From positions 1 to 64,000 of the forward strand of contig CAWAYH010000005.1 of the NCBI GenBank assembly GCA_963786195.1: DNA of 64,000 nucleotides, read 5' to 3'. Positions 56,007 to 64,000 of this stretch are shown here, piece by piece (position 1 is the first letter of the stretch; every line of letters begins with the position of its first letter). The notes below the pieces were generated by a model. It saw only the letters and a list, made by a program, of their open reading frames with translations, ran no database searches and was not told the origin of the DNA. The stretch is from CAWAYH01 sp963786195 (GTDB taxonomy: Bacteria; Acidobacteriota; Vicinamibacteria; Vicinamibacterales; 2-12-FULL-66-21). The position numbers and the translations under genes were made by a program.

Positions 56007-56705
56007 CTACCCGCGGCGGTCCAAACCTTCGATCGCCCGCCGAATCCTGGCGCCTGACTCTCCGCCGAGGCGACCAGACCAATCAACGAGGTGCGTGGTC
56101 AGAGCCTCGTACCGATGTCCCTGGTGAAGTGCAGTTAGGCTTCGCTCGGTTGCGTGCGGAAAGACATCGACGTAGTCCAGGAGCAACTCCGCAAGCAGCC
56201 GAAGCTGATCGACTCGGTCTTCGAAGGCGAGCCCTTCATCCTGATCGATCCCGTCCCAAATCGGCGCAAGCGCCGTGTCCTGACGGCGCTCGTTCGTCGG
56301 TTCCCGGTGACTGTCGGACTGCACCATGAGTCCAACGACGGAGTGGCGGACGGTGCTTTCTGGAAAGAGGAAATACAGCGCGGTCAGTGTCGCCAAATCG
56401 TCGGCGTTCAGAGCCGGTCGCGCATGCGAGAGGCGGTCGAGCAACCACTCGTGCACTCTTGGTGACACCTGCTGGAGGTCGTCAACGCCAAGCTGAAGGT
56501 ACTGATTCAGCAGTCGGGCCTCCAATTCCGGGTCAGAATCGCGGGGCCATTCGCGCTCCGGTCCAGTTTCGCCGCGACGGGCGGGCGGTGAAAGACGCGA
56601 ATTCAGACGTGCCAAACCAAAGTCCGCTTCGTCGCGTGACGTCTCAGGCGACAGCAGACGATCGACCGCGTCAACCGCGAGCTCGGTGAACAAGTCGTCG
56701 ATCAT
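56007..56705 (-). CDS. Unrecognised helical protein in the TIR operon
   Basis: The 232-residue product is mostly helical (LFTELAVDAVDRLLSPETSR, LLNQYLQLGVDDLQQVSPRV, LLAELLLDYVDVFPHATERS, RSLTALHQGHRYEALTTHLV) and ends RRAIEGLDRRG. No signal peptide or known motif was found. Its ATG at 56705 overlaps the stop of the upstream gene (ATGA), so the two are translationally coupled. The context suggests a sensor or adaptor for the TIR effector, but this is inference only. Confidence 0.6.
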   Translation of the reverse strand: MIDDLFTELAVDAVDRLLSPETSRDEADFGLARLNSRLSPPARRGETGPEREWPRDSDPELEARLLNQYLQLGVDDLQQVSPRVHEWLLDRLSHARPALNADDLATLTALYFLFPESTVRHSVVGLMVQSDSHREPTNERRQDTALAPIWDGIDQDEGLAFEDRVDQLRLLAELLLDYVDVFPHATERSLTALHQGHRYEALTTHLVDWSGRLGGESGARIRRAIEGLDRRG

Positions 56706-57496
56706 GGTCTTGCCAGAACGAAAGTCGGCGGGTTCGAGCCGCGAGTCCGATTGGACTGGTATGCGTTCATCAGAGGGGTTGTGAGAGACGCACGCCCCGA
56801 GGCCGTACGGATTGCGGCCGCAGGTGACACTTGCGGTCCAATCAGGTCCTGACGAACGAAGCCGCTCTTGTCCACAACGAATTCCTCACTACCGATCGCG
56901 ACCAATTCACAGTCGCGAATTCTTCTTGAGAAGCCACCAGTTCCAGCCGGCAGTGCTGTCCCGCCGGGAAAGTCAGCGACGACGCACCAGCGATCGCGCA
57001 TCGGCTGCACATAAGCACGATTGAATTCGTCGGGCCGAAAAAAGACGAGATCCAGCCTAAATCGTTGACGGAAGGCATTCCGCAGTCGCCGATTCGCAAA
57101 TTGCGAATGCACCGTGGTCGTCAAGAAGGTGAACAGGCCGGGCTTGAATTGAATCCATTCCTGGTAAAGCGACACTCCAGCCGGATCAGCCGCGTCGTAG
57201 ACGCGCGTCAGATCGGCCTTGTCCATCCACCCCATGACGCCCACTCGTCCGTAGATCATTGCCGAGTAGACGTGCTGCAGCGGAACAACATAAACGCCAT
57301 CGCCCCACGTAAAGCCAGGCGTCGTGGAGATCACCAACTCGGGGCGTCGCATGAATCCGGCGAGGTACTGCGGTGGAAAGAACTTGAGCATCCACGCTTG
57401 ACCGGTCGGATCCAGGTACCCGTTTCCGAAGGTCACGCCGGACTGTGCGATCCACAGATCGATGTCTCTCTCGACGTCGGCCAAGGTGCGAGGCAT
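56702..57496 (-). CDS. Unrecognised 264-residue protein in the TIR operon, faintly ADP-ribosyltransferase-like
   Basis: The product reads DLWIAQSGVTFGNGYLDPTG, LVISTTPGFTWGDGVYVVPL, YSAMIYGRVGVMGWMDKADL, FRLDLVFFRPDEFNRAYVQP and VVADFPGGTALPAGTGGFSR. The STTPGFTWGDGVYV stretch recalls the Ser-Thr-Thr and Gly-x-Gly-Val-Tyr-Val features of some ADP-ribosyltransferases, but the catalytic Glu could not be placed. It is probably cytosolic. It begins 15 bases after the 101-residue gene and overlaps the next by four bases. Confidence 0.55.
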   Translation of the reverse strand: MPRTLADVERDIDLWIAQSGVTFGNGYLDPTGQAWMLKFFPPQYLAGFMRRPELVISTTPGFTWGDGVYVVPLQHVYSAMIYGRVGVMGWMDKADLTRVYDAADPAGVSLYQEWIQFKPGLFTFLTTTVHSQFANRRLRNAFRQRFRLDLVFFRPDEFNRAYVQPMRDRWCVVADFPGGTALPAGTGGFSRRIRDCELVAIGSEEFVVDKSGFVRQDLIGPQVSPAAAIRTASGRASLTTPLMNAYQSNRTRGSNPPTFVLARP

Positions 57497-57511
57497 GCGG
57501 ATGCTCGTCGA

Positions 57512-57817
57512 TCAGCGCCGTTGGTCCATGTCGTTCCACACCCCGTCCTGGCTGGTGTAAGCCACACTCGTCACCAGCACGGTCGGCCGCATTGGGGTGT
57601 TGTGTGGTGGCGAGAACGACCGGTTGAGACACCACGTGTCGATCTCGACGGCTTGCGATTGGCCCGGAGCGACGGTGACGACAGTTTGCGTGGCAGCTAC
57701 GAGGTTCTGCGTTCGAGAAAGTGGATCCTGCACTTCGAACACCGTTCCTCCGTAGATCACGGTTCGCTTAGGCTGGTGTCCCGGGTTGTTCAGTGTAATT
57801 CGCAGTCGATAGGCCAT
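57512..57817 (-). CDS. Small beta-rich protein, gene next to the IS insertion
   Basis: The 101-residue product (YRLRITLNNPGHQPKRTVIY, GGTVFEVQDPLSRTQNLVAA, VEIDTWCLNRSFSPPHNTPM) looks like a single beta-sandwich domain. No family was recognised. An IS5 element lies 11 bp before its start codon (CTAG target at 57828-57831), so its original upstream sequence is displaced to 60312. A GGTGA ribosome-site-like sequence remains between the IS and ATG 57817. Confidence 0.6.
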   Translation of the reverse strand: MAYRLRITLNNPGHQPKRTVIYGGTVFEVQDPLSRTQNLVAATQTVVTVAPGQSQAVEIDTWCLNRSFSPPHNTPMRPTVLVTSVAYTSQDGVWNDMDQRR

Positions 57818-57831
57818 AATTCACCGTCTAG

Positions 57832-59112
57832 GAGGCCGCTGAAAAACCGTTGATGATGACGAGTTCTATGTGTGCCTCACGTCGTGTCATCAGAGGTTCA
57901 GATGTTCGCGTCGGCGTTCGGTGTGGTCGTGCGACTTGATCGAACGAGCGAGCACGGACACGTCCCCCTCCTTACGCCGGCTGGCAGCAGCTTCGGCAAC
58001 CGGATCAGGTTGAAGGCGGCGCTCGCGAAGACGAACAGCCAGTCGACCTTGGCCAGGCCGCGCAGCTTCACCTTGCGCATCCAGGCGATCGTCTTCAGCC
58101 AGCCGAACGCCGGTTCGATGCGCGGCCGCGCGTGCTGACTCTTCGCGTAGCCCTCGTGTCGGGTGGTGCGGCCGTCGATCGCGCTGCCGCCCGCGCCGCG
58201 CGAGGTTCTGCGTCACGTGCGGCGTCGTGCCCAGCTCGCGCATCAGCTCGACGAAATCGCGCGCGTCGTACGCCTTGTCGGCGCCGACCGTGCGGCGGCG
58301 GCCCGGCGCCCGCTGCCACTGCGCGTGCAGCATCAGCGTCGCCGCCTCGCGCTCGGCCGTGCCGTCGGCGGTCGTCGCCATCGCGTCGGCGATCAGGCCG
58401 TGGCGGTTCTCGATCAACAGGTGGCCGAGATACGCCAGCCGCGATTCGGCCGCGATTCGACTTGCGATACAGGCGCGCGTCCGGGTCGGTCTTCGAGGCG
58501 TGCGTGTCGTTCTTCCGCTCCTGGCCGCGGAAATCGCGGCCGTCGCCGTCGGTGCCGCCATCCTTCCGTTGAAAACTCTTCTGGCTCGCCCACGCCTCGA
58601 TCAGCGTGCCGTCGACGGTGAAGTGCTCGTCCGACATCAGGCCCTGCGGCCCGCTCGACCACGCGCCGGAAGAAGCTGCGCGCGATCTCCTGATTCAGCA
58701 GCCGGTCGCGATTCTTGGTGAACACCGTCGGCGCCCAGATCGGCTCGTCCATGTCCATGCCCGACGAACCAGCGAAACAGCAGGTTGTAGTCCAGCTGCT
58801 CCATCAACAGCCGCTCGCTGCGAATCGAGTAGAAGATCTGCAGCAGCTGCGCCCGCAGCAGCCGCTCGGGCGGAATCGACGGCCGCCCGACGCGCGCATA
58901 CAGGCCGTCGAACTCGCGCGACATGTCGCGCAGCACGTCGTCCACCAACGCGCGAATCGCCCGCAGCGGATGATCCTTCGGCACGCGCTGCTCGGCGGAC
59001 ACGTAACTGAACATCGCATCGGGCTGGCGGTCGTCTCCTCGCATGCGCCGACATGGTAGGACGCGATCGACGATCTGTCGATCCCTAAACTGAAGGGTTT
59101 TTCAGCAAGCTC
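57832..59112 (-). mobile_element. IS5-family insertion sequence
   Basis: The element is 1,281 bp. Its ends match as inverted repeats: GAGGCCGCTGAAAAACC on the left and GAGCTTGCTGAAAAACC (reverse complement) on the right. It is flanked by CTAG at 57828-57831 and 59113-59116, the typical 4-bp CWAG target duplication of IS5-group elements. One transposase gene fills it. It sits 11 bp upstream of the 101-residue gene and abuts an IS630 element. Confidence 0.85.
57898..59044 (-). CDS. IS5-family transposase (multiple frameshifts)
   Basis: Successive frames from ATG 59044 give AMFSYVSAEQRVPKDHPLRA, LYARVGRPSIPPERLLRAQL, YNLLFRWFVG, then FTVDGTLIEAWASQKSFQRK with the first Asp, GHLLIENRHGLIADAMATTA, RRRTVGADKAYDARDFVELM with the second Asp, and VKLRGLAKVDWLFVFASAAF. 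The order is that of IS5 DDE transposases. At least five one- or two-base breaks are needed to join them, so it is inactive as read. Confidence 0.8.
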
Positions 59113-59115
59113 CTA

Positions 59116-60309
59116 GTCCCCTGGAAACGAATTCTCTAGGAAAAGGATCCGCGATTGTGATCTAAAGGGGCATGGCAAAGATCGGACGCCCCAAACCGAG
59201 CGTTGGTGATCACGGCAGACGAGCGCAGCGCGTTGATGCGCTTGACGAAGCGAGCGCGACGTGAATCGGTCCGCTCGCGTTTCGAGCGCGGCTGGTGCTG
59301 GCGTGCGCCGACGACACGACGGACAGCGCCGTCGCGCGCCGCCTTCGCACCACCAATGACGACCGTGGGCAAATGGCGGCGCCGGTTCATCGAGCGCCGA
59401 CTCGACGGCTTGTACGACGAGCCGCGGGTCGGCGCGCCGCGCGACGATCTCCGACGAGGATGTCGAGGCGGTGATCGTCAAGACGCTGCGAGACGACGCC
59501 GAAGGGCGAGACGCACTGGAGCACGCGCACGATGGCCGCGAAGGCCGGGCATGAGTCACACGATGGTCGGCCGCATCTGGCGCACGTTCGGCCTCAAGCC
59601 GCACGTCACCGAGTCGTTCAAGATGTCGCCCGACCCGCAACTGGTCGACAAGGTGCGGGACGTCGTCGGGCTGTACATGAACCCGCCCACAATGCGGTGG
59701 TGTTCTCGTTCGACGAGAAATCCCAGATCCAGGCGCTCCAGCGCGCGCAACCGATCCTGCCGATGGACATCGGGCAGCCCGAGCGGCAGACCCACAACTA
59801 CCTGCGCCACGGCACGCTCGATCTCTTCGCCGCGCTGAACGTCGCGACGGGCGAGGTCCTCGCGCGCTGCAAGCCGCAGCATCGCGCGCAGGATTTCGTC
59901 GCGTTCCTCCGCGACATCGACGCGAGCGTCGAGCCGGCGCTGGAGGTCCACGTCGTGCTGGACAACCTCTCGGCTCACAAGGCGCCGGCCGTCCATCGCT
60001 GGTTGCTCCGCCATCCGCGCTTCCACTTCCACTTCACGCCGACCTACGCGTCGTGGCTGAATCTGGTGGAGCGCTTCTTTGGGTTGCTCACGGAGAAGGC
60101 CCTCAAGCGCGGGTCGCACACCAGCATCCCGCAACTCCGCGAGGCGATCCTCGCCTACGTCGACGCGCACAACGAGAAGGGCAAGCCCTTCAAGTGGACC
60201 AAGACGGCCGACGAGATTCTCGACAAGATGCGGCGCTTCGGCCTCCGCGACTCAGCAGGTGCATGCGCCAATGATCGGACTTTTGTCAGAAATCACCGAT
60301 CCAGGGGAC
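59116..60309 (+). mobile_element. IS630-family insertion sequence
   Basis: Termini GTCCCCTGG (59116) and CCAGGGGAC (60301-60309) are inverted repeats. They are flanked by TA at 59114-59115 and 60310-60311, the IS630/Tc1 target duplication. Its left TA lies inside the right CTAG copy of the IS5 element, so the two insertions are nested at one site. The length of 1,194 bp is normal for the family. Confidence 0.85.
59172..60274 (+). CDS. IS630-family transposase (multiple frameshifts)
   Basis: Frames joined in order read AKIGRPKPS, ITADERSALMRLTKRARR, VGKWRRRFIERRLDGLYDEP, MVGRIWRTFGLKPHVTESFK, then the catalytic Asp in VVFSFDEKSQIQALQ, the second Asp in HVVLDNLSAHKAPAVHRWLL and the Glu in YASWLNLVERFFGLLTEKAL. 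It ends in FGLRTQQVHA-like sequence. About five indels split it, so it is not functional as read. ATG 59172 follows AAAGGGG. Confidence 0.8.
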
Positions 60310-60333
60310 TAGCGAAGGCCATAAATAAGATCA

Positions 60334-60920
60334 TCACTCGCCAGGGAAGTCGTCATCCTCCCTTAAACGAGGAATCGGTTCGGTTGGTCCGCCGGTGGTG
60401 GCTTCGACGACCAGCTCGCCCTGCCGGATGGCATCGACGAAATCGTCTGGCCGTTCACCTGGTGCCTTCACGCGTAACCCTAACACTTCGGGTCGTACAG
60501 TGTCGGTACGACCTTGACGCCCGCCGTCCCACGGATAGCGTTCTAGGCTGCACGAGATCAGAACATTGAGTCCGCCATTCCCCGGACGGTGTTCTGCAAC
60601 GATATCAGCGTAGAACGTGCCAGCTTGTTCAAGAGTTCCTCGCGGGTGTCGGCTTCAATGACCACCCGCGGCCTGTTAGTGTGGGCCGGCCCTATAGAGC
60701 GGATGGGCTCGACGAGGTGTTCGAGAATCCAGCCGGCAGCTGCTCCGAGGTGCTCTGGTGGACGGTGATTGAGAATCTCATGCCTACCAGCCACTGCATT
60801 CCACAATTCCGCGGGAACCGTTTCAATATAGGCCCACTCGAAGGCCGCGGACTGCTGCTCGCGCGCGATCTCAAGTTGTGCGCGAGGATTGGACAGGTCG
60901 ACCCCATGGAATTGATTCAC
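60334..60920 (-). CDS. Unrecognised protein, upstream gene of the IS-split TIR operon (one frameshift)
   Basis: From GTG 60920 the protein reads SAAFEWAYIETVPAELWNAV, HLGAAAGWILEHLVEPIRSI and PRVVIEADTREELLNKLARS. After an indel near 60590 it continues NVLISCSLERYPWDGGRQGR, LGLRVKAPGERPDDFVDAIR, GELVVEATTGGPTEPIPRLR to TGA 60334. No family was recognised. With the two IS elements removed, its stop would lie about 36 bp before the 101-residue gene, so it was probably the preceding operon member. Confidence 0.5.
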
Positions 60921-60939
60921 GCGCTCTTGTACCGGAAGG

Positions 60940-61165
60940 TCACTGGCTCTCGTTCATGTGCGACGGTGGACGAGCGATTCCATAACGCTCGTGCCATTGA
61001 CGAATCAATTCGGCGTACGCTCGCGTCAGCGTCAGGTCTTGATGCGGCATCGTCGCACTCCGTTCGAGAGAGTAGAACTCGGGGAACGTCCATCAGGGTC
61101 GTCAGCAACGCGAGCGTTCGCGATATCTGTTCGTCGCACGACTCCGATAGCGACCTATCATACCT
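60940..61165 (-). CDS. Small unrecognised gene at the start of the TIR operon (frame uncertain)
   Basis: A frame ending at TGA 60940 reads EFYSLERSATMPHQDLTLTR, AYAELIRQWHERYGIARPPS and HMNESQ. Just upstream, in a neighbouring frame, YDRSLSESCDEQISRTLALL, TTLMDVP would join with a one-base correction near 61085. About 75 residues would result. The stop lies 19 bases before the next GTG start, consistent with operon membership. No start codon with a good ribosome site was found and no family was recognised. Confidence 0.35.
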
Positions 61166-61479
61166 TCCGAGCCCGGCCGGACGGACGGCTCAGTACGTCA
61201 GAGGCCCGACCCTGCCGACGCCGGAGCCAGTTGCAGCGCCCGCGACAAAAAGGGGATTCCGCCGCGTCAGGTTGAGGAGAACGCCGCGCCTGCCGCCCCG
61301 TCGTGACCGCATTGAGTACCCTCGAGCCCGAATTCGGCTGGACCCGGCGGCTCGTCGGAGGGGCACAATTAGCTTGTGTCCGTCAGTCTCGCTACAAAAC
61401 TTCGATGGTTTCGACGCGGAGCAGCTGCGTTCGAGCGCACGTTCCCAGGCCTTTTAGCGTCACGCCTCGGTTCGGACTT
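61166..61479. other. Region between the TIR operon and the HNH-like remnant
   Basis: This probably contains divergent promoters. Some frames look coding for short stretches (for example TKLRWFRRGAAAFERTFPGL on the plus strand near 61400), but none gives a convincing complete gene. Confidence 0.25.
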
Positions 61480-61709
61480 CGGACCGGCGTACGTCGCCCG
61501 ATTTGCGACAAAGCGTTTGCGGAGGCTACCGTTGCAGCCGGCCTGCTGACGGCCGAGCATGTCCCTCCAGAGCTTCGGCGGCCGCGAACTGCTGCTCACT
61601 TGCAAGAAGTGCAACAACGATGCAGGTACTCTGCTGGATGCACATGCGCGCCACAAAGAAGACCTCGCCGAGGTGATGATTCGACCACCCAGGTCTCTTG
61701 ATTCGAGCA
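61480..61709 (+). pseudogene. HNH-type zinc-binding endonuclease-like remnant
   Basis: One frame gives RRPICDKAFAEATVAAGLLT, AEHVPPE. After an indel near 61575 the next frame gives FGGRELLLTCKKCNNDAGTL, LDAHARHKEDLAEVM. The order (Cys pair, EHVPP, then CxxCNxxxG) is that of HNH_5-like domains, but the first Cys pair has lost one Cys (RPIC) and both flanks are broken. It may be left from a restriction-type system. Confidence 0.45.
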
Positions 61710-61795
61710 CTTGACCAAAGAGAACGCCGCGATAGTGGCCCATGCGCTCGTGGAGTTGCGCGCAGCTGGCACATGCCTCGAGTACCTGGGAACGA

Positions 61796-62426
61796 GTGGA
61801 TGAGACGAGCCGTGAACTCTGGGAGGCGATCGCGGACACACTCCTGCTGGAGCACGGGCTGTTTAGCCCCGCGGATCTGTGCAAACTTCGGACGACCACC
61901 GAACGCATGATGGCCATAGGGACAGCGCAAACTGCCGACTGGCCCTTACAGACTGAACGCCGAGCAGCAGGCCGCTAGCTCAATGCTCCATACGCTCAAG
62001 ACGTTTCAAGACATCGAAGACCGAGTACGGTACGTTCGCCACAAGCGTAAGCTGATGGCCTTTGAGAACCCGGTCGTGGACACTGACAGGCGGGAGCTGG
62101 TGTCCCGACTCGAAGCCCTGGGGTTTTCGGCACTGCCCCCGACCTTGGCGGAGATCGATCGCCGCGCGTCTGCCGCAGCTACCCCTTTCGATTTCAAGGC
62201 GGCCATGGATCTTCTCCGGTCTTTCTTCGAGACGTTTATGCAAGAGGCGTCGGCAAAGATTGCGCCGAAGCGCGGCGTCCCGGCGCCGGTTCCTGGAGAG
62301 AACAATACGAGGCCCTTTGCGACCTTCAAAACATTCCTGCAAAGCGCGGGTCTGCTGCAGAGGGACGAGACCGACCTTCTTCAAAACCTATACAACTACT
62401 TCTCGAACCCTCGGTGGACAGCGTAA
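61796..62426 (+). pseudogene. Unrecognised gene truncated by the IS21 element
   Basis: From GTG 61796 one frame reads DETSRELWEAIADTLLLEHG, LFSPADLCKLRTTTERMMAI. After an indel near 61945 the second reads LNAEQQAASSMLHTLKTFQD, MAFENPVVDTDRRELVSRLE and FKAAMDLLRSFFETFMQEAS. The last codons (RWTA and TAA) belong to the IS21 end at 62415, so the gene's 3' end was removed. The intact frame from ATG 61983 gives 147 residues. It appears helical; function is unknown. Confidence 0.4.
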
Positions 62427-62491
62427 AAGCGGCCATTTGTCGACACTTCAAAACCGGCCATTCTCGGTTAGCAGCCGAGACCAATTGAGTT

Positions 62492-62930
62492 CTATCTCAC
62501 GCCTTCCCCTGACTGCAAATCGGTGTGGACCTTCGTTCGCCAGCTCCGTGGTCCGCACTTGAGCACATGCGCATGGTGCAGCAGCCGATCGAGTAGCGCG
62601 GTGACCGCGGCAGTGTCCCCGAGCAGCTTTCCCCAATCATCGACCGGGCGGTTTGAGGTGAGCATTGTGGAGGCACGCTCGTACCTCCGCATGATGAGTT
62701 CGAGGAGATCCTCGGCGGCGGTGTGCGCGAGCTTGCGCATGCCGAGGTCATCGATAATCAGCAGCGGCACGGCCGAGAGCTCGGCGAGGTAATCCTTGCG
62801 CGTCCCCGCGAGCGACATCTCGGCAAGCTCTTCGAGCAGGGTGTGGGCCTCCCGATAGACGACACGATAGCCTTGCAGAATGGCGGCGCGCCCGATCGCT
62901 TGGGCCAGATGCGGTGCCAGCCGCGTGGCC
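62492..62930 (-). CDS. istB: IstB helper ATPase, N-terminal deletion
   Basis: The frame reads LAQAIGRAAILQGYRVVYRE, AHTLLEELAEMSLAGTRKDY, LAELSAVPLLIIDDLGMRKL (Walker B) and STMLTSNRPVDDWGKLLGDT. The first ~85 residues, including the Walker A loop before LAQAIG, are absent. Istead the frame emerges directly from the end of istA, so an internal deletion fused the two genes. Without ATP binding the protein should be inactive. An internal ATG lies at 62818. Confidence 0.75.
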
Positions 62931-63974
62931 CCCGCACATGCTCACGCAGGAGCTGACCGGTTGTCGGATTGAGCAGGCGGACGAAAAGATCGTTCCATTG
63001 CACGTCGACTCGGCGCGCGATCCAGCCGGGCGGCGCACCGTAGTACGCGGCCTCGACCTCGACGCAGCCATCGAGGTGCACCGTGCGGACGCCGAAGCGG
63101 TAGTAGCGAAACGGTTCGAGCGGGAGCGGCCCAAGGGCAGGCCGCTCCTCGGCAAACATCACGGCCATTTGGCGTTTCGTCGTGCCGTGGATGCGTGTGT
63201 CGGCCCAGTGCGCCTCCCAGCGATCGAGATACGCTTGCGCCTCCTCAAGCGACTCAAAGCGGAGCCCGCGCAGCGGCGTCTTCTTCGCGTGGCCCGACGC
63301 CGGCTTCGACCTTGCCCTTGCGATCGGGATCGCCGACGCGACACGGGAGCGCCACGACGCCGTAGTGCGCGAGCACGTCTCGATAGAGCGGATTGAGCGC
63401 GGGATCGTAGATGTCCGGGGTGAGGACGCCTTCTTTGAGATTGTCGAGGACGATGACGCGGACGGTGCCGCCCAGCCGACGAAACGCGCGCTCGTGGAGC
63501 TCGGCCCAGACCTGCGTGCTCGAGTGCCACACCAACAGCCGGACCGCTTTGCGCGAGTAGCCGAGCGTCAGGACGAAGAGGCGCGTGCGCCGGTACTTGC
63601 CCGTCTGCGGATGCCGCACCATCGGCCCGTCGCCGTAATCGACCTGGCCTTCTTCACCGGGCGCGGTGGTGATCACGACGCGCGCCTCGGGCGCCGACGT
63701 GCCGCGGAGCGTCAGCGACGAAGCGCCGGACGCTCGCATACCGCGCGGTGAACCCGTGGTCGTCGACCAGGTCCTGCCAGATCGCCATCGCGTTGCGGCC
63801 GCGCCCGAGCGCCTCGGTGATCAGCTCTCGATACGGCTCGCACGCGCTCGCACTCGGCGCGCGACCCGGCCGCGGACGCGGAGCCGAGTCGGTGGACACC
63901 TCCGCCCTGGTGGCCGGTTTTGCCGCGCCGGAGTCGGTGGACACCGGCGCGGAAATGGCCGGATTTGCGCGCAC
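62758..63974 (-). CDS. istA: IstA transposase, IS21 family (frameshifted)
   Basis: Joined frames give CEPYRELITEALGRGRNAMA, YASVRRFVA, the catalytic Asp in EGQVDYGDGPMVRHPQTGKY, the second Asp in GTVRVIVLDNLKEGVLTPDI, and the Glu in DRKGKVEAGVG. HLDGCVEVEAAYYGAPPGWI and GQLLREHVRGPRG close it. This is the IstA order. At least three indels break it. Its 3' end runs into istB sequence without the normal istA stop, matching a deletion across the junction. Confidence 0.75.
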
Positions 63975-64000
63975 CAGAGTCGGTGGACACCTCCGGCGGC

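Larger units (their letters stand above)
62415..64000 (-). mobile_element. IS21-family element, partial at window edge
   Basis: The left end shows two copies of the terminal repeat (TGGACAGCGTAAAAGCGGCC at 62415 and TGTCGACACTTCAAAACCGG at 62439). The right side, reversed, has three copies of TGTCCACCGACTC followed by CAAAACCGGCC-like sequence between about 63885 and 63990. Multiple terminal repeats and an istA-istB pair define IS21. The outer right end lies beyond the window. It cuts the gene on its left. Confidence 0.8.

Noticed and set aside
60460..60510. CCCTAAC near 60480 as another copy of the repeat
   Set aside because: The shared bases are only seven or eight long and the FASWN core is absent.
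1..64000. CRISPR arrays
   Set aside because: No regularly spaced short repeats were seen; the only dispersed repeat is the 78-bp family, with kilobase spacing.

Overview
The window is high-GC bacterial DNA. Its gene content points to Acidobacteriota, probably the Vicinamibacteria. It holds Oar-type TonB-dependent receptors with a carboxypeptidase-regulatory plug domain, large MacB/FtsX-type permeases next to PadR regulators, a TIGR02999-like ECF sigma factor beside a serine/threonine kinase, winged-helix/TPR regulators, and many secreted hydrolases. This assignment is inferred from gene families; no rRNA gene is present to confirm it.

Layout. 0-5 kb: a partial ankyrin protein and a minus-strand sugar/glycan cluster (aldolase-like protein, sugar epimerase-like cupin, glycosyltransferase, DUF6817), then a PadR fragment and a serine hydrolase. 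5-11.4 kb: a tricorn-like protease, a second serine hydrolase and a Phd/VapC-type toxin-antitoxin pair. 11.4-21 kb: a TonB receptor facing a tannase/feruloyl esterase, a secreted alpha-carbonic anhydrase, DUF4159 and a vanadium haloperoxidase-like protein. 21-25 kb: a signalling protein joining an ECF sigma domain, a Ser/Thr kinase, an NTPase and TPRs. 25-34 kb: secreted and outer-membrane proteins and decayed gene remnants. 34-43 kb: two ABC permease loci with PadR genes and an AraC regulator. 44-50 kb: AlkD-like repair protein, the 3' half of a tRNA-Lys gene, DUF3592, and an operon of SDR, OmpA-like and LTD/papain-like/TSP3 proteins. 50-54.5 kb: winged-helix/TPR regulator and a third serine hydrolase. 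54.9-62.4 kb: a compact minus-strand operon of unrecognised genes ending in a TIR-domain gene. Nested IS5 and IS630 elements split this operon, and remnants of an HNH-like gene and another gene lie beyond it. 62.4-64 kb: one end of a defective IS21 element.

Two things stand out. First, the TIR operon (about 54.9-61.2 kb): removing the two insertion sequences at their target duplications restores an unbroken six-gene cluster, which has the look of an uncharacterised defence-type system. Second, a dispersed 78-bp repeat occurs four times in one orientation (42.7, 43.9, 52.9 and 54.8 kb). It would encode a 25-residue peptide with the core FASWNQ and differs between copies largely at synonymous positions.

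Caveat: more than twenty genes carry apparent one-base indels, often in G/C runs. Many 'frameshifts' may therefore be assembly errors rather than real mutations. Broken genes are described as their probable intact product, with the break positions given.
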